A stretch of DNA of 64,000 nt, from the NCBI GenBank assembly GCA_963776665.1, contig CAVZNQ010000027.1:32652-96651 (forward strand), read 5' to 3'. Under the pieces are notes generated by a model. That model was not told the origin of the DNA. It made no database searches and saw only the letters and a program-made list of their open reading frames with translations. Origin of the DNA: Roseiarcus sp963776665. GTDB lineage: Bacteria > Pseudomonadota > Alphaproteobacteria > Rhizobiales > Beijerinckiaceae. Position numbers and translations under genes: made by a program. Position 1 is the stretch's first letter, and each line of letters opens with the position of its first letter. Below are positions 1 to 7,676 of this stretch, in pieces.

Positions 1-211
1 TTTCGCCGATTAGCGCGTAGTGAGTCCAGGCGAACGGCGCCAAGTGTTCGCTGAGCAGCCGCCTTCGTGCATAAAGGGGCGCCCAGAACGCCCGCCGGCT
101 CGCCTCCGGCAACTCGATGCGAAGATCCATGCCGCGCCTATAGTTTCGGCCGACCAGACAGGCAACCCGCGGCCGGGTCCCCTGAATCGAGCCCCTGTCG
201 CAAGCGCCGGC

Positions 212-952
212 TCAAAGGCCAGTGGCCCCGGGCGGATCGAAAGTCGGGCCAAAAACAGTCTCGAACGCCGCGCGCAGAGCGACGTCCGCCCGCGCCATGG
301 TCGCGGCGCGGCCGAGGTCGGCGAGGCTGGTGACGCCGTAGTGCGGCTCTCGAATCCCGCAGGGCGCTATGCCGGAGAAATGCGACAGATCGGGATTGAC
401 GTTCAGCGCCACGCCGTGAAGCGTCGCCCAACGCCGGACGCGAACGCCGATCGCGGCAATCTTGTCTTCAGCCATTTCGCCCCGCAACGAAAGAGGTTTA
501 TCGGGACGCGCGACCCACACGCCGACCCGCTCCTTGCGCGTCTCGGCAGCGATGTCGAACGCCTTCAGCGACTCGATGAGCCAGCTTTCCAGCGTGGCCA
601 CGTACGCGCGCACGTCGGGCCGGCGGCGCTTGAGGTCGAGCATGACATAGGCCACCCGCTGCCCGGGTCCATGATACGTGAACTGGCCGCCGCGGCCGGC
701 GCGATGAACCGGAAAGCGCGCGTCGATGAGGTCGCTTTCCCTGGCGCTGGTCCCAGCGGTGTAGAGGGCGGGATGCTCGATGAGCCAGACCCGCTCGCTC
801 GCCTCTCCGCGCGCGATCGCCTCCGCTCGCGCTTCCATATCCGCCACGGCTTCGGGGAATTGGGTCAGTCCGGGTGTAACCACCCATTCGACCGGCGGCG
901 CGTCGCAAGAGACTAACAAGGGCGCGCGCGGCGCGGGGCGCAAATTGAGCAC
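212..952 (-). CDS. lipB: Octanoyltransferase LipB (lipoyl pathway)
   Basis: LipB moves the octanoyl group from octanoyl-ACP to the lipoyl domains of 2-oxoacid dehydrogenases and the glycine cleavage system. The protein shows the family signature RGGQFTYHGPGQ, the lysine in GEMAEDKIAAIGVRVRRW, and the catalytic cysteine in SGIAPCGIREPHYGVTS. The frame stays open far upstream without family similarity. I chose the GTG at 952, which gives 246 residues and a normal N-terminus; the TTG at 921 is a shorter alternative. Its upstream neighbour lies on the other strand, so it looks monocistronic. The identity is secure; the start is uncertain. Confidence 0.93.
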   Translation of the reverse strand: MLNLRPAPRAPLLVSCDAPPVEWVVTPGLTQFPEAVADMEARAEAIARGEASERVWLIEHPALYTAGTSARESDLIDARFPVHRAGRGGQFTYHGPGQRVAYVMLDLKRRRPDVRAYVATLESWLIESLKAFDIAAETRKERVGVWVARPDKPLSLRGEMAEDKIAAIGVRVRRWATLHGVALNVNPDLSHFSGIAPCGIREPHYGVTSLADLGRAATMARADVALRAAFETVFGPTFDPPGATGL

Positions 953-1096
953 GGGGCCTTCTATCAGACGGCGCGCAACCGCGCGAGCGGCGCCTGCCTC
1001 GACTTGACTCCCCAGGGGCGGTTCATCGACGCGCCGGAGGAGTCCCTGGCCGAGGTGCGCGGATTTCTGGACGCGATTCACGTTCGCGCAGCCTGA
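917..1096 (+). pseudogene. Possible 3' remnant of an unidentified gene
   Basis: On the plus strand an open stretch ends ...FLDAIHVRAA at a TGA (1094-1096). It has codon bias like that of real genes here (GAC GCG CCG GAG GAG, third positions mostly G or C). It lacks a start, overlaps the 5' end of lipB, and I do not recognise it. It may be the tail of a deleted gene or a chance open frame. The rest of the 953-1286 gap shows only an AT-richer stretch near 1140-1160 that could hold promoters. Confidence 0.2.
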
Positions 1097-1286
1097 CGAG
1101 GCCACGGCCGCCTTGAATGCCGCACAACCCACTGCGTGTATTACGTTTTTTCGGTTAACGGCGTCAATTCCCGCTTGACGGAACGGTAGCTGCCGCGCTT
1201 CCTTGAAGGGTCGCCTCGAGGCGCTGCGCTCGCTTGTTCCAACGACAGAAGCGCGCTCTCGAAGTCGCGCGCTGGGGGGCACGTTC

Positions 1287-2097
1287 TTGACCCGCGCCCG
1301 CGTTAAGCTTTGGCGTTCGTGGGTCGCCGCAGGCGCGCTGGCGGCGGTCGTTGGCGCGCCGGCCGGCGCCTTCGGCGGCGCCTGGACGCTGCCGCAGGGA
1401 ACCGGCCAGCTGATCGCCACCCTCTACGGCTGGACGGGCTTCGGTCCGCCCTGGGGCGGCAATCCCCCGGTCAATCAAAGCCGCTTCGACGCGCAGACCT
1501 ACGTCCAATACGGCCTCACCAATTCGCTCACCGTTTTTGGCCAGACCGCGTTCGAGCACTACGCGCTCGGCGATCCGACGCCCGATACCTATAACGGCCT
1601 CGACTACTCCGACGTGGGCGTAAGGGCGAAACTCTGGTCGACAGGCGAATGGGTGTTCTCGGGCGAAGCGACCGCGTTCATACCCGGCGCCCGCGATCCG
1701 AAAGCGCCGGCGGAGGAGGGGAACACCGGCTGGGCGGGCGAAGCGCGCCTGAACGCAGGCACGAACTTCAAGGTCGGCGCGACACCCGGATTTCGTCGAC
1801 GCGGAGGCGGCCTACCGGCTCCGCACCGAGGGGCCTCCGAACGAATGGCATGGGGATCTGACCGTCGGCTTCAAGTTCACGCCGAAGTTGATGCTGATGC
1901 TCCAGGACTTCACCACCGTTTCGTCGCCCTCGACGAACCCGACCTTCTTGGCCTGGCGCCAGTCGGTGGTCGAGGCGAGCCTCGTCTACGCGCTCGACGA
2001 CAAGTGGTCGTTGCAGTTCGGGCTCTTCACGACGGTGTGGACGGTCAAGACCAACACGCAGAAGGGCGCCGTGCTCGCGGCGTGGCGGAATTTTTGA
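1287..2097 (+). CDS. Putative outer-membrane beta-barrel protein, frameshifted
   Basis: The first frame has a signal peptide (VAAGALAAVVGAPAGAFGG) followed by alternating aromatic and polar residues typical of beta strands. Near 1785 the coding switches by one base: the second frame continues PDFVDAEAAYRLRTEG and runs to a C-terminal ...AAWRNF, and a terminal Phe is usual for barrel proteins. Removing one base from the ACACCC run restores a product of about 270 residues. I start it at TTG 1287, behind a G-rich ribosome-binding stretch; ATG 1203 is possible. The function is unknown and no family name is claimed. The frameshift matches many others in this window. Confidence 0.6.
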
Positions 2098-2106
2098 CCC
2101 CCGCCC

Positions 2107-3279
2107 TCACGCGATCTTCTCGTAAAGCTCGCGCCCGATCAGCATGCGCCTGATCTCGCTCGTGCCGGCGCCGATCTCGTAGAGCTTGGCGTCGCGCAAG
2201 AGGCGCCCAAGCGGATAGTCGTTGGTGTAGCCGTTTCCGCCCAGGATCTGGATTGCGTCGAGGGCTGCTTGGGTCGCGCGCTCGGCGGCGTAGAGGATCG
2301 CGCCTGCCGAATCCTCGCGGGTGGTCTGGCCCCGGTCGCAGGCTTTCGCGACCGCGTAGACATAGGCCTTCGCCGCGTTCATCGTCACGTACATGTCGGC
2401 GAGCTTGCCCTGCACCAGCTGGAACGTCCCGATCGGCTGGCCGAACTGCTTGCGCTCGCGGACATAAGGAAGCGCGACGTCGAGCGCCGCCTGCATGAGC
2501 CCGAGCGGCCCGGCCGACAGCACCACGCGCTCGTAGTCGAGGCCGCTCATCAGCACGTTGACGCCCTTGCCGACCGCGCCCAGCACGTTGTCCTCGGGCA
2601 GTTCGCAATCGGCGAAAACGAGCTCGGAGGTGTCGGACCCACGCATGCCGAGCTTGTCGAGCTTCGCGCCTTGCGAGAAGCCCTTCATCCCGCGCTCGAC
2701 GATGAACGCGGTGATGCCGCGCGCGCCGGCCGAAGGATCCGTCTTGGCGTAGACGACGAGCGTCTCGGCGACCGGGCCGTTGGTGATCCACATCTTCGCG
2801 CCATTGAGCACATAGCGATCGCCCTTGCGCTCCGCCCGCGTCGTCATCGATACGACGTCGGATCCGGCGTTCGGCTCCGACATCGCGAGCGCGCCGACGT
2901 GCTCGCCGGAGATGAGCTTCGGCAGATAGCGCGCCTTCTGGCGGGCGTCGCCGTTGCGGACGATCTGGTTGACGCACAGGTTCGAATGGGCGCCATAGGA
3001 CAGTCCGACGGCGCCGCTCGCGCGCGACACTTCCTCCATCGCCACGCAATGTTCGAGATAGCCCAGGTCGAGCCCGCCGTATTCCTCCGGCGCGGTGATC
3101 CCGTGCAGGCCGAGCGCCCCCATCTTCGGCCAGAGGTCGCGCGGAAAGAGGTTGTCGCGGTCGATCGCGGCGGCGCGCGGGGCGATCTCCTTCTCGGCGA
3201 AGCTCCGGGCGCTGTCGCGGATCATGGCGGCGCTCTCGCCGAGGTCGAAGTCGAGGGAGCGGGGAGCGTTGGGGATCAT
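2107..3279 (-). CDS. ivd: Isovaleryl-CoA dehydrogenase
   Basis: This FAD flavoprotein oxidises isovaleryl-CoA to 3-methylcrotonyl-CoA in leucine breakdown and passes electrons to ETF. The 390 residues cover the whole acyl-CoA dehydrogenase fold. AMSEPNAGSDV and WITNGP are the FAD-binding signatures, and the C-terminal ILGGNGYTNDYPLGRLLRDA and YEIGAGTSEIRR are typical. The glutamate in SGLDYERVVLSAGP sits where IVD has its catalytic base, which separates it from short- and medium-chain enzymes. No carboxylase or liuC gene is adjacent, but a branched-chain amino acid transporter lies about 13 kb away. Confidence 0.93.
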   Translation of the reverse strand: MIPNAPRSLDFDLGESAAMIRDSARSFAEKEIAPRAAAIDRDNLFPRDLWPKMGALGLHGITAPEEYGGLDLGYLEHCVAMEEVSRASGAVGLSYGAHSNLCVNQIVRNGDARQKARYLPKLISGEHVGALAMSEPNAGSDVVSMTTRAERKGDRYVLNGAKMWITNGPVAETLVVYAKTDPSAGARGITAFIVERGMKGFSQGAKLDKLGMRGSDTSELVFADCELPEDNVLGAVGKGVNVLMSGLDYERVVLSAGPLGLMQAALDVALPYVRERKQFGQPIGTFQLVQGKLADMYVTMNAAKAYVYAVAKACDRGQTTREDSAGAILYAAERATQAALDAIQILGGNGYTNDYPLGRLLRDAKLYEIGAGTSEIRRMLIGRELYEKIA

Positions 3280-3367
3280 GGGCTGGCCTCTTCACGGGCG
3301 GGTGGGGCGAACTTGGCGGCAATCGGCGGCCATTGGCAAGGCGGCGGGGCAGGGATCCAAGCCGGAT

Positions 3368-3458
3368 CCAAATTCAGCCAAATCCAGCAAAATCCAGCCA
3401 AGGCCGAGCAAAGCCGATCAAAGGAAAAGGCTTGGATTCTCTTGGATTCCCTTGGCGG
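3368..3458. repeat. Two complementary arrays of 10-bp repeats
   Basis: Decamers of the form CCAAATCCAG repeat in register at 3368, 3378 and 3388, then degrade to about 3419. A second array, CTTGGATTCT then CTTGGATTCC, starts at 3431. The two arrays are approximately reverse complements, so a single strand could fold back on itself. They lie in the 426-base gap (3280-3705) upstream of ivd. I see no credible gene in that gap. Confidence 0.7.
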
Positions 3459-3705
3459 AATCGAGCCTTTTCAATGACTTACGCTGACCCCCCAGGCATT
3501 TTTTTCTTTTTCTGCCCTGGCTCCGCCTCTCGCCCGAGTTCCGGCGATCCTGAATCCCAGCTGGCTCGCGCATGATCGCTCCTCCCTTCGCTGCCCGGCC
3601 GCATCGCCAAGACGTCACTCTAGCAGGAGTTCTGATAATCGGGAAGGAAATGTCGAGAAAAACTTCCCCCTTCACCCTCGGCCCGCCAACCGGGTCCATT
3701 GGAAT

Positions 3706-4086
3706 TCACCCTGATCGATGCTGGGTTTTGTAAGCCGCGGTGAAATCCTGAGGTGGGGTCGTCACGGCGAGATAAATGAATGGCTCGTCGCCGGTGTTGG
3801 CGACGCCGTGGATCGTGCCCGCGGGCGTGCGCACAACGTCGCCGGCCCGCAAAGCCTCTGTATCGCCGTCAGCAATCAGAAGCTCGGCGCTGCCTTGCTC
3901 AATGAGCCAGATTTGTTCGCTCACCGGGTGCGCATGCCTTGCCGAGACAGCGCCAGACTCCATTGTGACGCGGGTGATCGTGACGCGGGCTTCGGGCGCA
4001 TTGTCCGGCCACACGATCTGCACGGATCGAACGCCCGGATTGAGCAAGGTCGTGAAGTCTGCGGCGGAGAGACGCTGAATGGTCAA
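3706..4086 (-). CDS. Small cupin-domain protein
   Basis: A single cupin_2 barrel of 126 residues. The first cupin motif reads RHAHPVSEQIWLIEQGSAEL, and the second, AGTIHGVANTGDEPF, supplies the third histidine, so the metal-binding set (two His, one Glu, one His) is complete. The TTG start at 4086 is supported by GGAGGA eight bases upstream. Cupins of this type bind small molecules or act as dioxygenases or isomerases, and the sequence does not say which. It is divergent from xth, about 110 bases away. Confidence 0.8.
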   Translation of the reverse strand: MTIQRLSAADFTTLLNPGVRSVQIVWPDNAPEARVTITRVTMESGAVSARHAHPVSEQIWLIEQGSAELLIADGDTEALRAGDVVRTPAGTIHGVANTGDEPFIYLAVTTPPQDFTAAYKTQHRSG

Positions 4087-4198
4087 AGATCGCCGTCCTC
4101 CGATTAAGCCACGCGACCCATTGCCGCCTTCCCCCGTGACAGCCGACCTGCGCCGCAATACCAATTCGGGCCGTCCGCGTCCCGCATTGGCCCTGAGT

Positions 4199-4978
4199 AT
4201 GAAGATCGCGACTTTCAACATCAACAACGTGAACCGGCGCCTGACCAATCTGACCGACTGGCTCAAGTCCTCGAAGCCCGATGTCGTGTGCCTGCAGGAG
4301 CTCAAATGCGCCGACGCCGACTTTCCCGCCGAGGCGATCAAGGCTGCGGGCTATGCCGCGGTTTGGCGCGGACAGAGGACGTGGAACGGCGTCGCGATCC
4401 TGTCTCGCCGGGGCGCGCCGGTGGAAACCAGCATCGCGCTGCCGGGCGACCCTGCCGACAAGGAGGCGCGCTACATTGAAGCCGCGGTTGAGGGGATTCT
4501 CGTTTGCTGCCTCTACCTGCCGAACGGCAATCCCCAGCCCGGCCCGAAGTTCGATTACAAGCTCGCGTGGTTTCGGCGGCTGGAAAAGCACGCGCGGCGA
4601 TTGCTGGACGCAGACGTCCCGGTCGTCCTGTGCGGGGATTTCAACGTCGCGCCGACGGCGCTCGACATCTACCCGACCACGTCCTGGGACGATGACGCGC
4701 TGATCCATCCGAAAAGCCGCGCGGCGTTCGCGGGTCTGGTCAAACAGGGATGGACCGACGCCCTGCGAGAACAATATCCGCGCGATCGCGTCTACACGTT
4801 CTGGCACTACATGCGCCATCGCTGGGAGCGCGACGCGGGGCTTCGGCTCGACCACCTCCTGTTGAGCCCGTCGCTCAAGCCGAGGCTGAAAGAGGCGGGC
4901 GTGGACCGCATGGAGAGAGGACGGGAGGGCGCAAGCGATCACGCCCCGGTATGGATCAAGCTCGGCAAGAGCGTGTAG
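4199..4978 (+). CDS. xth: Exodeoxyribonuclease III / AP endonuclease
   Basis: A DNA repair nuclease of the EEP superfamily that cleaves abasic sites and 3' blocks. At 259 residues it is normal for XthA. Motifs in order: MKIATFNINNVN, CLQELKCADADFP (metal-binding Glu), LCGDFNVAP, RLDHLLLSPSL and GASDHAPVWIKL (catalytic Asp-His). The ATG at 4199 matches the family N-terminus, so upstream in-frame codons were left out. Confidence 0.93.
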   Translation: MKIATFNINNVNRRLTNLTDWLKSSKPDVVCLQELKCADADFPAEAIKAAGYAAVWRGQRTWNGVAILSRRGAPVETSIALPGDPADKEARYIEAAVEGILVCCLYLPNGNPQPGPKFDYKLAWFRRLEKHARRLLDADVPVVLCGDFNVAPTALDIYPTTSWDDDALIHPKSRAAFAGLVKQGWTDALREQYPRDRVYTFWHYMRHRWERDAGLRLDHLLLSPSLKPRLKEAGVDRMERGREGASDHAPVWIKLGKSV

Positions 4979-5227
4979 GGGCCCGCGCCCGGTCAGGCCC
5001 CGGCGCATGGGCGCGCGTCGTGGACTGAAACCAGCGGCGAAGTTTGTTCCCGATCAGTTGGCTTCGGTTCGCGCGCACGGTCTTGGCGCAAGAAATGATG
5101 TCAAAACTGGAATCCGCGCTCCTGTCCAACGTTCCAGACTAGGCCCTGTCTTGTTCGTGGCGTCTGATAAGGTGCGGCCGCTGGGATGGAACGCTAGGCG
5201 GAGCGTGAGGACGCTGGTTGTCGGAAT

Positions 5228-6961
5228 ATGAGCAATCCGAGTTCGAAGGTTGCGAAAGAAAACAGATGGCTTCGCTGGCTCCCGGGCCTGGCTACCCTAC
5301 GAAGCTATGAATCGGCTTGGCTGACGCACGACTTGGTCGCTGGAATCGTGTTGACGACGATGCTGGCGCCGGTCGGCATCGCCTACGCGGTCGCGTCTGG
5401 CGTCGGCGCCATCTACGGCCTCTACGCCACAATCGCTGGTTTGCTGGCCTACGCGCTGTTCGGACCCAGTCGGATCTTGGTCCTCGGACCGGACTCGTCA
5501 CTGGCGGCGGTCATATTCGGAGTCGTCGCCCCGCTGGCTGGGGGCGAACCGTCTCTCGCGATCGCGCTCGCCGGCATGATGGCGCTCGTCTCGGGAGCTG
5601 TTCTTGTCGTCGCCGGGATTGCCCGGCTCGGTTTCGTCACCGAGCTTCTGTCGAAGCCAATCCGATACGGCTACATGAACGGAATCGCGCTGACTGTGCT
5701 GGTCAGCCAGATACCAAAACTGCTCGGGTTCAAGATCAGCAGCGCGGGACCTTTGAGGGACCTTTGGTCAATTGTCGGCGCGATCGCAAACGGGAAGGTC
5801 AATTGGGTGGAGTTCGCGCTGGGAGCCGCCGTCCTTGCAGCGATTTTGCTCGTAAGGAGGCTAACGCGCTTTCCCGGCATCCTTCTCGCGATGATTGGCG
5901 CGACGGCGGTCACGGCTTTCTTCGGCTTGGCTGAGCGCGAGAATATCTCTGTGCTTGGTTCGCTGCCCCGCGGCCTGCCGTCATTTTCAATCCCCTGGAT
6001 TCCGTTAGCCGACCTGGTCCCTGTTCTCATCGGCGGCTTTGCTGTCTCGCTGGTGTCGTTCGCCGACACCAGCGTCCTTTCCCGAACCTACGCCGTGCGA
6101 ACAGGCTCGCGCGTCGATCCCAATCAGGAGATGGTGGGGCTCGGCGCGGCCAATCTTGCTGCGGGATTCTTCCAGGGATTTCCTATCAGCAGCAGTTCGT
6201 CGCGCACTCCGGTCGCCGAGGCCGCCGGCTCCAGAACTCAGCTAACCGGCGTGGTTGGCGCGCTTATGGTCGCCCTGCTCCTATTATTCGCGCCGGATCT
6301 TCTTAAGCATGTCCCAACCACCGCGCTGGCCGCGGTCGTCATCTCGTCGGCGATCGGCTTGTTCGAGTTCAGCGACCTCAAGCGGCTCTTCAAAATTCAG
6401 CGGTGGGAGTTTTGGCTGTCGATGGCGTGCTTTGCGGGCGTCGCTGTCTTTGGCGCCATCGAGGGAGTCGGGATTGCGGTCGTGATCGCAGTGCTTGAGT
6501 TTCTCTGGGACGGCTGGCGTCCCCATTCTGCGGTGTTGGGAAGGGTCGAAGGCGTCAGGGGCTATCACGACATCACCCGCTATCCCAATGCGCGCCAACT
6601 GCCTGGGTTGGTGTTGTTCCGATGGGACGCGCCGCTTTTTTTCGCCAACGCGGAATTGTTCAAGGACCGGGCGCTCGATGCTGTAGCGACGGCTCCTACC
6701 CCGGTCGAATGGCTGGTTGTCGCCGCGGAGCCCGTGACAAGCGTTGACGTCACTGCGGCCGACGCGCTGTCCGAATTGAACGAAACGCTCCGGCAGGCCG
6801 GGACCAGGCTGTGTTTCGCCGAACTCAAAGACCCGGTGAAGGACAAATTGAAGCGGTTCGGACTGTTCGATCAAATTGGCGAACAGTCCTTTTTCGCAAC
6901 CATTGGCGCCGCTGTGGACGACTACGGGCAAGCGCACGACGAGGTCGGGGCTAGCCTCTAG
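5228..6961 (+). CDS. SulP-family anion transporter with STAS domain
   Basis: An inner-membrane carrier of 577 residues. The first 430 residues carry about a dozen membrane segments with the SulP signatures APVGIAYAVASGVGAIYGLY and LVLGPDSSLAAV. The last 130 are a cytoplasmic STAS domain (LVLFRWDAPLFFANAELFKD onward). SulP proteins take up sulfate, bicarbonate or other anions; the substrate cannot be read from the sequence. The 250 bases upstream show no gene and could hold its promoter. Confidence 0.88.
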   Translation: MSNPSSKVAKENRWLRWLPGLATLRSYESAWLTHDLVAGIVLTTMLAPVGIAYAVASGVGAIYGLYATIAGLLAYALFGPSRILVLGPDSSLAAVIFGVVAPLAGGEPSLAIALAGMMALVSGAVLVVAGIARLGFVTELLSKPIRYGYMNGIALTVLVSQIPKLLGFKISSAGPLRDLWSIVGAIANGKVNWVEFALGAAVLAAILLVRRLTRFPGILLAMIGATAVTAFFGLAERENISVLGSLPRGLPSFSIPWIPLADLVPVLIGGFAVSLVSFADTSVLSRTYAVRTGSRVDPNQEMVGLGAANLAAGFFQGFPISSSSSRTPVAEAAGSRTQLTGVVGALMVALLLLFAPDLLKHVPTTALAAVVISSAIGLFEFSDLKRLFKIQRWEFWLSMACFAGVAVFGAIEGVGIAVVIAVLEFLWDGWRPHSAVLGRVEGVRGYHDITRYPNARQLPGLVLFRWDAPLFFANAELFKDRALDAVATAPTPVEWLVVAAEPVTSVDVTAADALSELNETLRQAGTRLCFAELKDPVKDKLKRFGLFDQIGEQSFFATIGAAVDDYGQAHDEVGASL

Positions 6962-7000
6962 CCCTCGACCCTAAGCGCCTCAAATCGCGCGTTCTTTCGA

Positions 7001-7425
7001 CTAGCAGGCGTCCCAGAAGCCCTGCCGGTAGCTGGGGTCGGTGTAGTACCAGCACATGCCCGGCGCCGGCGGCTGGCCGGCATAAGCGATGGCCGCGCCG
7101 GTGGCGAGGACGCCGAGCGCCGCGCCAGCGGCAATCGCCCCGCCCGGGGCCCAATGATACCAGCCGGGGCGCGCCCAGCCGCCGTAACCGCGGTAGACTC
7201 CGCCATGATACCCATAGGCTCCGCCGCGATAGACCCCGCCGGCGGGTCCGTGGGCGTAAACCCCTCCGCCCGGACCGCGGTAAACTCCCCCGCCGTAGCG
7301 CCCGTGAACGCCGGACGCCGCCCATCGGCTCCGTGGCGGACCACGACGGCGTTCGCCGGCGGCGGACATACGCTGGAGAGCGCCAGCGCCACGCAGGCGC
7401 TTTTGACCAAACCCGATCGAATCAT
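7001..7425 (-). CDS. Secreted Gly/Tyr-rich protein with CWYYTDPS tail, frameshifted
   Basis: An ATG at 7425 behind GGAGGA starts a signal peptide (SGLVKSACVALALSSVCPPP). Between about 7310 and 7345 the frame changes. The new frame carries many GGGVYRG-type repeats, a hydrophobic WAPGGAIAAGAALGVLATGA segment and the C-terminus MCWYYTDPSYRQGFWDAC. Restoring the frame needs one base added or two removed. The tail is shared with the gene at 13402-13972, so the two are paralogues. Similar proteins are common but uncharacterised in Hyphomicrobiales; this is from memory. Confidence 0.6.
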
Positions 7426-7676
7426 GTCTTCCTCCTTGACCGTGCTTCGCGCCCCAGTCGATTCCGGCTTATCGCACAAAACCAGCGTCGAGGCGAAGGC
7501 GATAGGGTGTGAGCATTAATGCGGCTTTTCGACGCCCTCGATCGCCTGCCCGGCGATCTGGCGATCCTGGCTCGCCGGCTTCAGGGCGCGGCTCCCGCCG
7601 TTCAGAAATCAAGATTCTTGCGCAAATTCTTGCGTATGACGGGCGGACGAGGCGCGGGCTGACGACCGCCAGGCTT

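Noticed and set aside
3418..3699. 93-residue minus-strand frame upstream of ivd
   Set aside because: It runs through the repeat block, is rich in Arg, Lys and Ser, and has no ribosome-binding site.
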